The position numbers were made by a program, and so were the translations under genes. Below the pieces are notes generated by a model. It worked only from the letters and a program-made list of their open reading frames with translations, was not told the origin of the DNA and did no database searches. A DNA stretch of 64,000 nucleotides from Pseudomonadota bacterium (GTDB lineage Bacteria > Pseudomonadota > Alphaproteobacteria > Reyranellales > Reyranellaceae). Below are positions 1-7,805 of the stretch, piece after piece (the first letter of the stretch is position 1; the number at the start of each line of letters is the position of its first letter). The stretch lies in contig JAFEBU010000027.1 of assembly GCA_018242505.1 (NCBI GenBank), positions 1 through 64,000 of the forward strand, in the 5' to 3' direction.

Positions 1-457
1 GTGGGTCCCCCCCGCTCCCTGAGCCCGCCCTGTTGGCCCTCTACTTGCCCCGTGGAAGGCAACGGGTTATTGCGGGGGGGGGGGGCGCCAGGACCGGCAT
101 CGGCCGAGTGAGCTTGTTCGAGTTTACTTGCTGCTGGTGATGGAAGGTTAATAGGGGACAATTTAGGGGTTTTCACGATTCTAGCCGATGAAATGCCGAT
201 TTAGAGATACCGACAGCGGACACCCTCTCCGCCATATCCCGCCGATTGCCCTCTGTAGTGCGATCGTCGCACCCCGCCGATTCTACGCTACAACTCGATA
301 TATCCTGAGATCGGCGATGGCAGCTTCCAACCTTATTTCAGCCGCTATAGCTGCATCGCACACGAGCTTGCCTTCGCCCCGGCGTTCCTGGAGCGGCTGG
401 GATGCTCTCGGGGCGACGCCCTGGAGATCGACGCCGACAGGCCCTCGCTGCGTTCAG
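1..457. other. Left-edge non-coding stretch
   Basis: I recognise no gene here. The open frames that cross it are shadows of the LacI gene. It holds a run of 7 C near position 7 and a run of 12 G at about 74-85, followed by moderately AT-rich sequence at 120-190. The homopolymers at the very end of the window could mark a contig edge or a poorly sequenced spot. Confidence 0.5.
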
Positions 458-1477
458 TCAGGCACTTTCGCGGGCGACGATCGAAAAGCCGAGATCGACG
501 CGCTTGCAGGCGATGTGCCCTTTTTCGATCTTCTCCAGCAGCATCGTCGCCGCCTGCGAGCCTATATCCATCGCGCCGACCTGGACCGTGGTGAGCGAGG
601 GCGCGACCGCCTTTGCGATGGGCAGGTCGGAGAAGCCCATGACGGCCAGTTGCCGGGGCACGTTCAGGCCGCGGCGCTGACATTCGACCAGCGCGCCCAG
701 GGCAATCATGTCGTTGCTGCAGAAGACGGCATCCGGCTTCGGCCGCTCGTGGAGCAACTGCGCGATCGCCTGGGATCCGGCCATCACCGACGAGGGTGAG
801 GGGGAGGGAATCCGCACGATCCTGCAGGGCGCGATCCCGGCGGCAGCCACGGCATGGCAAAAGCCCTCGAGGCGCGCGCCGGAACGTTGGTCCGAACCGC
901 CGATGAATCCCAGGCGGGCGTATCCCCGGCCGATCAGATAATCGGCGGCGGCGGCGCCCGCCTTTTCATTCGAGAACCCCACCAACATGTCGATCGGGTT
1001 GGCGCCAAACTCCCAGGTCTCGACGATCGGGATGCGCGCGCTCTTGAGCCGGGTGCGCACCTTCCTGTCGCGCGTGATGCCGGTCAGCACCAGGCCGTCG
1101 ACGCGCCGTCCGAGGAAGGTCTCGATCAGCGCGGCCTGCTGGTCGTCCCGATAAGAGGTCTGCCCCAGCAGGAGCTGGTAGCCGCGTCCCGTAAGCACCG
1201 TCGACAGGCCGTCGATCGTTTCGGAGAAAATGGAATTCGTGATGGTCGGGATCACGGCTGCAATGATGCGGGAGCGATTGCCGGCCAGGCTGCCCGCCGT
1301 CAGGTTCGGCGTGTAGCGCAGGCGGCTTGCGATCTCCTTGACCCGCGCCAGCGTGTCCGGGTGGACGACTCCGGGGCGATTGAAGACCCGAGATACCGTG
1401 GCGATGGAGACACCCGCTTCGCGCGCGATGTCTTCCATTTTCAGTTTCGCATCGTCGTCGGGGGAAGGCATGACCAC
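458..1477 (-). CDS. LacI-family transcriptional regulator (GntR/LacI-like repressor)
   Basis: A 339-aa repressor with an N-terminal LacI helix-turn-helix (about residues 13-60, containing AGVSIATVSRVFN) followed by a periplasmic-binding-like effector domain (IIAAVIPTI, VDGLVLTG, FCSNDMIALGA). The length is normal for the family. It is divergently transcribed from the sugar-acid operon starting at 1584, and a perfect LacI-type palindrome lies between them, so it probably represses that operon and perhaps itself. The effector is not visible from sequence; a galactonate-pathway intermediate or the transported sugar is an inference. The family call is firm, the target inferred from position. Confidence 0.93.
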   Translation of the reverse strand: MVMPSPDDDAKLKMEDIAREAGVSIATVSRVFNRPGVVHPDTLARVKEIASRLRYTPNLTAGSLAGNRSRIIAAVIPTITNSIFSETIDGLSTVLTGRGYQLLLGQTSYRDDQQAALIETFLGRRVDGLVLTGITRDRKVRTRLKSARIPIVETWEFGANPIDMLVGFSNEKAGAAAADYLIGRGYARLGFIGGSDQRSGARLEGFCHAVAAAGIAPCRIVRIPSPSPSSVMAGSQAIAQLLHERPKPDAVFCSNDMIALGALVECQRRGLNVPRQLAVMGFSDLPIAKAVAPSLTTVQVGAMDIGSQAATMLLEKIEKGHIACKRVDLGFSIVARESA

Positions 1478-1523
1478 CGAATATGGAGCCGAAGGCGGGT
1501 CGGTGAAACGGCCGAGCCTTCTA

Positions 1524-1552
1524 TTGACACGATTATGACGGGAAAATAGGCT
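1524..1552 (+). promoter_or_regulatory. Sigma-70-type promoter of the sugar-acid operon
   Basis: A perfect -35 hexamer TTGACA at 1524-1529 is followed after 17 bp by TAGGCT at 1547-1552, a weak -10 matching three of six consensus bases. The predicted start falls around 1558-1560, inside the LacI-type palindrome. Confidence 0.5.
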
Positions 1553-1554
1553 CT

Positions 1555-1570
1555 ATGTAAGCGCTTACAT
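1555..1570. promoter_or_regulatory. LacI-family operator palindrome
   Basis: ATGTAAGCGCTTACAT is a perfect 16-bp palindrome with the central CG typical of LacI/GalR operators. It overlaps the predicted transcription start of the downstream operon and sits 78 bp from the start codon of the divergent LacI gene. Binding here would block initiation. Confidence 0.8.
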
Positions 1571-1583
1571 CAATGGCCGAGAC

Positions 1584-2540
1584 ATGAAGCCCGACACCGA
1601 CGATCCGTCCGCCGCCATGACCAGGGCCATGACGCGCGCGCTCCGCGCCAGCCATCCCGTGCTGAGCCGCTTCAATCCGTTGGACCGCATCCTGTTCGTC
1701 AACGATTTCGACGAGGGAACCCACGGCTGGTGCGAGCTGAGCGGCAACCACGACAACAACCTCGACAGCCTGCGGCGCATGGCCCGCGACCTGCGGCCGC
1801 CACAGCTCAGCAACCTGACCTTCTTCGACACCGGCTCGCACGGCTCGATCGACGGCACCTATGCCCTGAAGCTCGCCACCCGGCCGCGGACGAACCATAT
1901 GGCGCAGGCGATCAAGCGCTTCACTTACGTGCGGCGTGGGCCGGTGCAGTTCGAGATGTATTTCACCTTCAAAGCGGAAACGATCTTCAACCAGCCGAAG
2001 GTCGGGCAAAGGGCCTGGGACGGCAATTATCACCCCTCGGCCGCGCAGTTCGGCGATTTCACGCTCAGCAATGACGTGGGCGAGGGCGAGGACGGCGAGC
2101 GCTATCACTGCGCCCTGCGCTACCTGAACACGGACCACGCCGGAAAGCTGGTCCAGCAATGGCAGTACAAGACCACCGTTCAGCCGACGACGATGATGGA
2201 AAAGCAGGGGCTGGCATCCTCACCGGTGGACTATCACGTCTGCCATCCCGACGATTGGGAGCCGGTACCCAACGGACGTCAGCCGCTTTGCTATAACGAG
2301 ATCCCGACGAAGACAAACTGGCACTACCTGCGCTGGGTGTTCGACACGGAAAAGCGGCGCAACACCGAGCTGCAGGTCAACGACCTCACCATGGACCTTC
2401 GCGATCTGCCGGTGCCGCGTTACGGCCACCCTTACTGGGGCTGCGAGCGCCTGCTCAACTTCTGCCTGGACGTGCGCACGCATTGCGACGTCCGCAATTT
2501 TCTGTGGGTCGACTCGGTTGTCGTCTCGGTCGACTGGTAG
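1584..2540 (+). CDS. Conserved protein of unknown function (DUF6772-like, from memory), first gene of sugar operon
   Basis: A 318-aa protein without signal peptide or membrane segment. It is rich in aromatic residues and alternating hydrophobic stretches, as in beta-sandwich proteins (for example FVNDFDEGTHGWCEL, VQFEMYFTF). I recognise no catalytic motif. I recall similar proteins annotated only as a domain of unknown function (DUF6772), which needs checking. It is the promoter-proximal gene of the operon, with the 115-aa unknown gene only 10 bp downstream, ahead of the ABC transporter genes. That placement suggests a role in binding or processing the transported sugar derivative. The start at 1584 has only a weak ribosome site. 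Confidence 0.75.
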   Translation: MKPDTDDPSAAMTRAMTRALRASHPVLSRFNPLDRILFVNDFDEGTHGWCELSGNHDNNLDSLRRMARDLRPPQLSNLTFFDTGSHGSIDGTYALKLATRPRTNHMAQAIKRFTYVRRGPVQFEMYFTFKAETIFNQPKVGQRAWDGNYHPSAAQFGDFTLSNDVGEGEDGERYHCALRYLNTDHAGKLVQQWQYKTTVQPTTMMEKQGLASSPVDYHVCHPDDWEPVPNGRQPLCYNEIPTKTNWHYLRWVFDTEKRRNTELQVNDLTMDLRDLPVPRYGHPYWGCERLLNFCLDVRTHCDVRNFLWVDSVVVSVDW

Positions 2541-2550
2541 GAGCGGACAG

Positions 2551-2898
2551 ATGCGGCGTTCCTATACGGCAGTGATTGAGCAGGGCAATGTCTACGCCCA
2601 GGACTTCGCCACAGAACCTTTCGAGGCGGGGTGGGCGTCGGAAGCGCGTTGGTTCGTGCGCATTCTCGCCGGAGAGGGTCGGGGTGAGGATGTTCGCATC
2701 GTCGCCCAGACCGAGATCTCGCCGGACGGTCTCGTGTGGATGGGCAACGGCGACGATCCCATCCGCATGTCCGCCGCGCCGGATACCATGGCGAGCTGCC
2801 TGGTCACCGGCTTCGGGCACTGGCTTCGGCTCAATGTGAAGCTCGAAGGGGCGGCGCGAGGCGTGAAGTTCCTGATCTATCTCGCTCTGAAGGAGTAG
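2551..2898 (+). CDS. Small conserved protein of unknown function, second gene of sugar operon
   Basis: A 115-aa protein beginning MRRSYTAVIEQGNVY. The open frame extends upstream to 2518, but ATG 2551 has a good GGAG site just after the stop of the previous gene, so I chose it. There is no signal peptide, transmembrane helix or known motif. The composition (EARWFVRILAG, VTGFGHWLRLNVKL) suggests a small beta-rich domain. It sits between the 318-aa unknown and the binding-protein gene, with 6 bp to the next start, and is clearly co-transcribed. It may form a functional pair with its upstream neighbour. Confidence 0.7.
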   Translation: MRRSYTAVIEQGNVYAQDFATEPFEAGWASEARWFVRILAGEGRGEDVRIVAQTEISPDGLVWMGNGDDPIRMSAAPDTMASCLVTGFGHWLRLNVKLEGAARGVKFLIYLALKE

Positions 2899-2904
2899 GC
2901 GGCG

Positions 2905-4203
2905 ATGAAAATCACACGACGCTCGGCACTGGCGCTTGCCGGATCGGCGGTCGGCGCGGCGGCGGCAACCCGTGCCGCGGCGCAGGACGGCAAGGAAGTC
3001 ACCCTCACCATCCTGTCGCACAAGGTGCACGAGATCGTCGCACGCGGCCTTGCGCCCGGAACGACAGGCGGTGACATCGCGGGTGAATGGGCCAAGCGCA
3101 ACAACGTCAAGCTGGTCTGGATCACCGCCGACATCGATCCGATGCACGACAGGCTGCTGCGCGAGCTCACGCTGCGCAGTACCGCGATCGACCTGGCCTT
3201 TGTCATCAACAAGTACGCGACTCCCAGGATGAGCCGCCTGCTCGAGCCATTGGCCCCGTGGAACCAGAAGGAGCCGATCGAGGACTTCAAGGGCATACCG
3301 CCCAACCTCATTGCGTCCACGACCTACAACAACTCGTTGTTCGCCATCCCGTTCCGCCATGCAACGACGGGGCTGCATTACAATCAGGCGATCTTCAAGG
3401 AGCGCGGCCTGTCGGCGCCACCCGGCACGCCGGACGAGGTGATCGACTATGCGCGCAAGCTGACCTTCACGCGCGCCGACGGGACGAAGGTGAACGGATT
3501 GACGGTGCCGGCCGGCGCGGGCCCGTTCGCGGTCCTCTCGATGCTGAACATGTTCGGCGCCGAGCTCATGGACCAGAAGCTCAACGTCAAGGTCAACAGC
3601 CCGGAGATGATCAAGGCCCTGCGGACCGTGCACGAGCTCTACAAGGAAGGCGTCCTGCCGTCGAATTACGCGACGCTCAGCATCGACGAGGTCATCACCT
3701 CGGTGCAGACCGGCCAGGCCGCCATGGTGTTCGACCCGTTCGCACGCTACACGATCTACAACGATCCCAAGAAGTCCAAGTACGCCGGCCAGATCAAGGT
3801 GATCCCGATTCCCGCCGATCCGGCTTCGGGCAGGAAGATCGTCGCGATGACGGAGATCTGGTCCATGGTCATCCCGAAGAATTCCACCCACAAGGAACTC
3901 GCGTGGAGCCTGATTCGCGATCTTTCCAGCCCTGCCAACACCATTCGCGCCGCGCTGAACGGCAACGGGCCCATTCGCCCGGCCGCCTACAACGACCCGC
4001 GTCTCAAGGAGAAGCTGCCCTATACGCAGCAGGAGCAGATCGCCATCAGCCAGGCGACGACCATTCCCTCGTCCTACGATGCGTCCGGCCAGGTCAACAT
4101 GATCTTCATGGAGGAATCGCAGGCCGCCGTCCTCGGTCTCAAGACGCCGGAGGAAGCGGTGGCTTCCATGCAGAAGCGGATCGTGCCTCTCGTCAAGCGC
4201 TAG
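2905..4203 (+). CDS. Extracellular solute-binding protein of a sugar ABC transporter (family 1)
   Basis: A 432-aa periplasmic binding protein. The N-terminus has a twin-arginine signal (KITRRSALALAG) and an Ala-rich region ending near AAAQ, so export through Tat is predicted. The body resembles MalE/UgpB-type receptors (LRELTLRSTAIDLAFV, LHYNQAIFKERGL, EVITSVQTGQAAMVFDP). The start is supported by GGAG overlapping the upstream stop. It precedes two cognate permeases. The substrate is unknown; the downstream dgoK/dgoA genes suggest galactose, galactonate or another sugar feeding 2-keto-3-deoxygalactonate. Confidence 0.9.
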   Translation: MKITRRSALALAGSAVGAAAATRAAAQDGKEVTLTILSHKVHEIVARGLAPGTTGGDIAGEWAKRNNVKLVWITADIDPMHDRLLRELTLRSTAIDLAFVINKYATPRMSRLLEPLAPWNQKEPIEDFKGIPPNLIASTTYNNSLFAIPFRHATTGLHYNQAIFKERGLSAPPGTPDEVIDYARKLTFTRADGTKVNGLTVPAGAGPFAVLSMLNMFGAELMDQKLNVKVNSPEMIKALRTVHELYKEGVLPSNYATLSIDEVITSVQTGQAAMVFDPFARYTIYNDPKKSKYAGQIKVIPIPADPASGRKIVAMTEIWSMVIPKNSTHKELAWSLIRDLSSPANTIRAALNGNGPIRPAAYNDPRLKEKLPYTQQEQIAISQATTIPSSYDASGQVNMIFMEESQAAVLGLKTPEEAVASMQKRIVPLVKR

Positions 4204-4227
4204 GGGAGCGGCGCGACTGAACCGACC

Positions 4228-5100
4228 ATGATGAAGAAGCCCGGTTCTGCCGCCGTAGCCCTGCTCGCGCCAGTCCATCTGTTGCTGCTTGCGGCGATCG
4301 CCCTGCCGTCGCTGTACGTCTTCTGGATGAGCCTGAACGAGTCGACCTACGGCGCGGATCCGGTGTTCGTGGGCTGGCGCAATTACGAAGTGGTCCTCAC
4401 GGATCCGTACTTCTGGCGGGCGGCGCTCAACACCTTTGTCGTTACCAACGTCGTGGTCTATCTCGAGGTGGCGATGGGCCTCGGCCTGGCGTTGCTGTTC
4501 ACGTCCGGTCTTCCGTTCCGCAAGTTGATGTTCGCCGCCGTGCTGATGCCCTATGCCGTGTCGGAAGTGGTGGGCGTGCTGGCCTGGAAGATCCTGATGG
4601 ATCCGAACTACGGCGTCATCGGCAGGACGCTGGCCGATCTGGGCTGGGGCATGAACTGGAGCGCCTCGCCTGTCCAGGGCCTGGTACTGGTATCGATCAT
4701 CAGCATCTGGCAGCACCTGCCGTTCACCTTCCTGCTTCTCTATGCCGGTCTGTTGTCGATTCCCCGGGCCGTCTACGAGGCGGCGAATATCGACGGGGCG
4801 GGACCGGTGCGGACGTTCTGCCATGTCACGCTGCCGTTGCTGGTGCCGACCCTGCTGATCGTCGTCATCTTTCGCCTGATCTTCGCGATCCGGATGTTCT
4901 CGGAGGTATGGCTTTTGACGAAGGGCGGTCCGGCGCGGCTCACCGAGGTACTGAGCGTCTACCTGTACGAGGGAGCCTTCCGGAACGGCGAGTTCGGCAC
5001 GGCGGCGGCCACCGGTTGGCTCATGGTCGTGAGCTCGATCCTGGTCGCGTCCTTCTACCTCTGGCAGATGCAGAAGCGCATCGCGTCCGGAAATGCCTAA
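4228..5100 (+). CDS. Sugar ABC transporter permease (MalF/UgpA type)
   Basis: A 290-aa integral membrane protein with about six predicted helices. The EAA loop that contacts the ATPase is recognisable near residue 186 (EAANIDGAGPVRTFCHVTLP). It starts at tandem ATG codons and overlaps the next permease by 8 bp, which indicates translational coupling. It forms the translocation channel with the downstream permease. No ATP-binding subunit is encoded in this operon or anywhere else in the window. Confidence 0.92.
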   Translation: MMKKPGSAAVALLAPVHLLLLAAIALPSLYVFWMSLNESTYGADPVFVGWRNYEVVLTDPYFWRAALNTFVVTNVVVYLEVAMGLGLALLFTSGLPFRKLMFAAVLMPYAVSEVVGVLAWKILMDPNYGVIGRTLADLGWGMNWSASPVQGLVLVSIISIWQHLPFTFLLLYAGLLSIPRAVYEAANIDGAGPVRTFCHVTLPLLVPTLLIVVIFRLIFAIRMFSEVWLLTKGGPARLTEVLSVYLYEGAFRNGEFGTAAATGWLMVVSSILVASFYLWQMQKRIASGNA

Positions 5101-5920
5101 GGCATTGCGGCAGCTCCTGCGGGCATTCGCCGTGCTCGTCGTCTTCTGCTGGTCGGCCGGCCCGATCCTGTTCGTGGTGAGCTCGTCCTTCAAGCGCCAA
5201 CTGGACATCTTCGCCTATCCGCCGAAGGTCGTTTTCCAGCCGACTTTCGATCACTATGTCGCCCTCTGGCATCAATGGGATGCGTTCCTGCCGACGCTTT
5301 GGAACAGCGTGATCGCCTCGGTCGGCGCGACGGTGCTTGCCGTCGGCGTGAGCTTCCTCGGCGGCTACGTCTACTCGCGTTACTCCGGAAAGCTGCTGGC
5401 CATCAGCGCGGTCTACATGATCGCGATCCGCCTGCTGCCGCCCATCGTGGTGACGCTGCCGCTCTTTCCCGTCGTCGACTATCTGGGCCTGAGCGATACC
5501 CTGACGGTGCTGATCCTGCTCTACGCGTCGTTCTGGGTGTCGATGTGTACGATGATCATCAAGACCTTCATCGACGAGATCCCGACGGAGCTGGACGAGG
5601 CCGCTTTCGTCGACGGCGCCACCCATCTGCAGACGATCACCCGGGTGATCCTGCCGCTTTCGCTGCAGGGCATGATGGCCGCAGCGATCTTCGTCTTCGT
5701 ATACTCCTGGAACGAATATCTCTTTGCCCTGATCTTCACCACGCAGAACGCCAAGACGGCGCCGCTCGTCATCAGCGAGGTGATGGATGCGATCTACGGA
5801 ACGGACTGGGGCGTGCTCTTCGCCGGCGTGACCATCCAGCTCGTACCCGTCGTCGCCCTCGTCGTCCTCGGCCAGCGTCTCCTGGTGGCCGGACTTACGG
5901 CGGGAGCGGTGAAGGGCTGA
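5093..5920 (+). CDS. Carbohydrate ABC transporter permease (MalG/UgpE type)
   Basis: A 275-aa membrane protein with about six helices and an EAA loop (DEAAFVDGATHLQTITRVIL, about residues 168-187). The N-terminal periplasmic segment (SSSFKRQLDIFAYPPK) is characteristic of MalG-like permeases. It starts inside the end of the upstream permease gene. After it the operon goes straight to the KDGal kinase with about 60 bp between, where an ATPase gene would often be found. Confidence 0.92.
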   Translation: MPKALRQLLRAFAVLVVFCWSAGPILFVVSSSFKRQLDIFAYPPKVVFQPTFDHYVALWHQWDAFLPTLWNSVIASVGATVLAVGVSFLGGYVYSRYSGKLLAISAVYMIAIRLLPPIVVTLPLFPVVDYLGLSDTLTVLILLYASFWVSMCTMIIKTFIDEIPTELDEAAFVDGATHLQTITRVILPLSLQGMMAAAIFVFVYSWNEYLFALIFTTQNAKTAPLVISEVMDAIYGTDWGVLFAGVTIQLVPVVALVVLGQRLLVAGLTAGAVKG

Positions 5921-5981
5921 GTGGGCTATCCTGCCGCCGAACGGATGTGCCGGACGGATGTACAGCAGCGGGGGAAAACGA

Positions 5982-6875
5982 ATGAACCTGGTCGCCGTCG
6001 ACTGGGGAACGAGCTCGCTCCGGGGAGCCCGGCTCGACGAGGCGGGCCGTGTGCTCGAGGAGAAGACTACGCCGCAGGGTATCCTGGCGGTGCCGGCCGG
6101 ACAGTTTCCCGCCGTGTTCGAGTCGCTGTTCTCGGACTGGATGAAGGCTGCGGACAGCTTCTGTCTGATCTCGGGCATGGCCGGTAGCCGGCAGGGTTGG
6201 GCCGAGGCGCCCTACGAAGCCTGTCCCGCAGATCTTTCCCAATTGGCGCGACGTCTGCACTGGATCGAGGAGGGTCGTATCGCGATCGTGCCCGGCCTCA
6301 GCGACGAGCAGGGCAGCGTGCCCGACGTCATGCGCGGCGAGGAAGTGCAGATCTTCGGCGCGATGCGGCTCACCGGGATGACGACCGGTCTGTTCGTGCT
6401 GCCGGGCACGCACAACAAATGGGTCACGGTGCGCGACGGCCGTATCACTGGTTTTCGTACCTGCATGACCGGCGAGTTCTACGCCGTCCTCAGCCAGCAC
6501 TCGATCCTGGGACGCACGATGCAGGCCGACGCGCCGCTCGACGAGCCAGCCTTCCTGCGCGGCCTGGCGGTCGCCGACAATGGCGAGGGACTGCTGCACA
6601 ATGCCTTCGGTGCGCGCACCCTCGCGCTCTTCCGGCGTCTGTCGGCGCCCGCGCTCGCCAGCTACTTGTCCGGCGTGCTGATCGGCGAGGAGCTGCGCGC
6701 ACGGCCATTGAAGGACGCACAGCACGTCGTGCTGATCGGTGCTCCGGCGCTCACGATGCGCTACGCTCTGGCGCTTGAGACTCTCGGTGTTGGGGCGCAG
6801 ATCCTCGGCGCCGAGGCGACATGGGCTGGCGCCCATGCGCTTCACACCGTCCTGCAGGCCCGGTCTTCCGCATGA
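5982..6875 (+). CDS. dgoK: 2-dehydro-3-deoxygalactonokinase
   Basis: A 297-aa sugar kinase that phosphorylates 2-keto-3-deoxygalactonate with ATP to give KDPGal (EC 2.7.1.58). It begins MNLVAVDWGTSSLRGARLDE, the phosphate-1 motif of the family, and has LPGTHNKWV and CMTGEFYAVLSQHSILGRTM typical of DgoK. I chose ATG 5982 over 5958 because a GGGGGAAAA site precedes it and it places the motif at the N-terminus. Its stop overlaps the dgoA start as ATGA. It provides the first committed cytoplasmic step here; galactonate dehydratase is absent from the operon. Confidence 0.93.
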   Translation: MNLVAVDWGTSSLRGARLDEAGRVLEEKTTPQGILAVPAGQFPAVFESLFSDWMKAADSFCLISGMAGSRQGWAEAPYEACPADLSQLARRLHWIEEGRIAIVPGLSDEQGSVPDVMRGEEVQIFGAMRLTGMTTGLFVLPGTHNKWVTVRDGRITGFRTCMTGEFYAVLSQHSILGRTMQADAPLDEPAFLRGLAVADNGEGLLHNAFGARTLALFRRLSAPALASYLSGVLIGEELRARPLKDAQHVVLIGAPALTMRYALALETLGVGAQILGAEATWAGAHALHTVLQARSSA

Positions 6876-7513
6876 ATGAACCCTCGATCAAGTTCAATGA
6901 CGCGATGCGCGAGCTGCCGCTCGTCGCCATCCTGCGCGGCCTCCGGCCCGCCGAAGCGCCCGCCATTGGCGATGTTCTCGTCGAGGCCGGCTTCCGGCTG
7001 ATCGAGGTGCCGCTCAACTCGCCGCAGCCGCTCGACAGCATCGAGATGATGCGGAGGCGTTTCCCGCAGGCGCTGGTCGGTGCCGGCACTGTGCTCACCG
7101 CGCAGGAGGTGCGCGATGTGGAGGCGGTCGGTGGTGAGCTGATCGTGGCGCCGAACTTCAACCCCGATGTTGTCGCTACGGCGGCACGTCTCGGGCTGGT
7201 GAGCCTGCCGGGCATTATGACGCCGACCGAAGCCTTCAATGCCCTGGCGGCGGGTGCCACGGCGCTCAAGCTTTTCCCCGCGGAGCTCGCGTCGCCTGCC
7301 GTGGTGAAGGCGATGCTCGCCGTACTGCCCAAGGGCACGCAGTTCCTCCCGGTGGGCGGTATTTCGGCGGACAATATCGCGGCCTGGCGTGCCGGCGGCG
7401 CGGCGGGCTTCGGCCTGGGTTCGTCGCTGTACAAACCGGGCGACGATGCGCCGACGATGAAGCGCAAGGCGGCGGCGATCGTCGCCGCCTACAAGGCCGT
7501 GGCCTCCGGCTGA
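6872..7513 (+). CDS. dgoA: 2-dehydro-3-deoxy-6-phosphogalactonate aldolase
   Basis: A 213-aa class I aldolase of the KDPG/KDPGal family that splits KDPGal to pyruvate and glyceraldehyde 3-phosphate (EC 4.1.2.21). Visible motifs are LPLVAILRGLRP, RLIEVPLNSPQPLDSIE, VGAGTVLTAQEV and ALKLFPAE, the last holding the Schiff-base lysine. ATG 6872 overlaps the dgoK stop by 4 bp. The partner dgoK, rather than an Edd gene, favours KDPGal over KDPG as substrate. It is the last gene of the operon. Confidence 0.93.
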   Translation: MNEPSIKFNDAMRELPLVAILRGLRPAEAPAIGDVLVEAGFRLIEVPLNSPQPLDSIEMMRRRFPQALVGAGTVLTAQEVRDVEAVGGELIVAPNFNPDVVATAARLGLVSLPGIMTPTEAFNALAAGATALKLFPAELASPAVVKAMLAVLPKGTQFLPVGGISADNIAAWRAGGAAGFGLGSSLYKPGDDAPTMKRKAAAIVAAYKAVASG

Positions 7514-7616
7514 GGGAACACCTTCCTCGCGCTTGGGAGGGAAAGCAGGCTCAAAGCCTCAACTGCGAGATAAAGGGGTCGACATCCTCTCCGGCCAGCT
7601 TCAAGTGCCGTTGGCC

Positions 7617-7804
7617 GGCATCCCGACGACCCGGCATCCCGACGACCCGGCATCCCGGCGACCCGGCATCCCGGCGACCCGGCATCCCGGCGACCCGGCA
7701 TCCCGGCGACCCGGCATCCCGGCGACCCGGCATCCCGACGACCCGGCATCCCGACGACCCGGCATCCCGGCGATCCGGCATCCCGGCGACCTGGCATCCT
7801 AACG
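7617..7804. repeat. 16-bp tandem repeat array (11 full units plus a partial)
   Basis: Eleven consecutive 16-bp units of consensus GGCATCCCGRCGACCC run from 7617 to 7792, followed by a degenerate twelfth. By hand reading, the R position is A,A,G,G,G,G,G,A,A,G,G along the array. Units 10 and 11 each carry one extra C-to-T change near the end. Because 16 is not a multiple of 3, translation gives a 48-nt/16-aa periodic peptide, which explains the open frames seen on both strands. It ends 1 bp before the annotated start of the histidine kinase. There are no spacers, so it is not a CRISPR. Confidence 0.95.
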
Positions 7805-7805
7805 A

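Noticed and set aside
2455..5208. A 917-codon open frame on the minus strand across the ABC transporter genes
   Set aside because: It is antisense to well-supported genes; its composition (Asp/Gln/Arg/His-rich) is typical of a high-GC shadow frame and resembles no protein.
7617..7804. A CRISPR array
   Set aside because: The units are contiguous with no spacers, and no cas genes are present.
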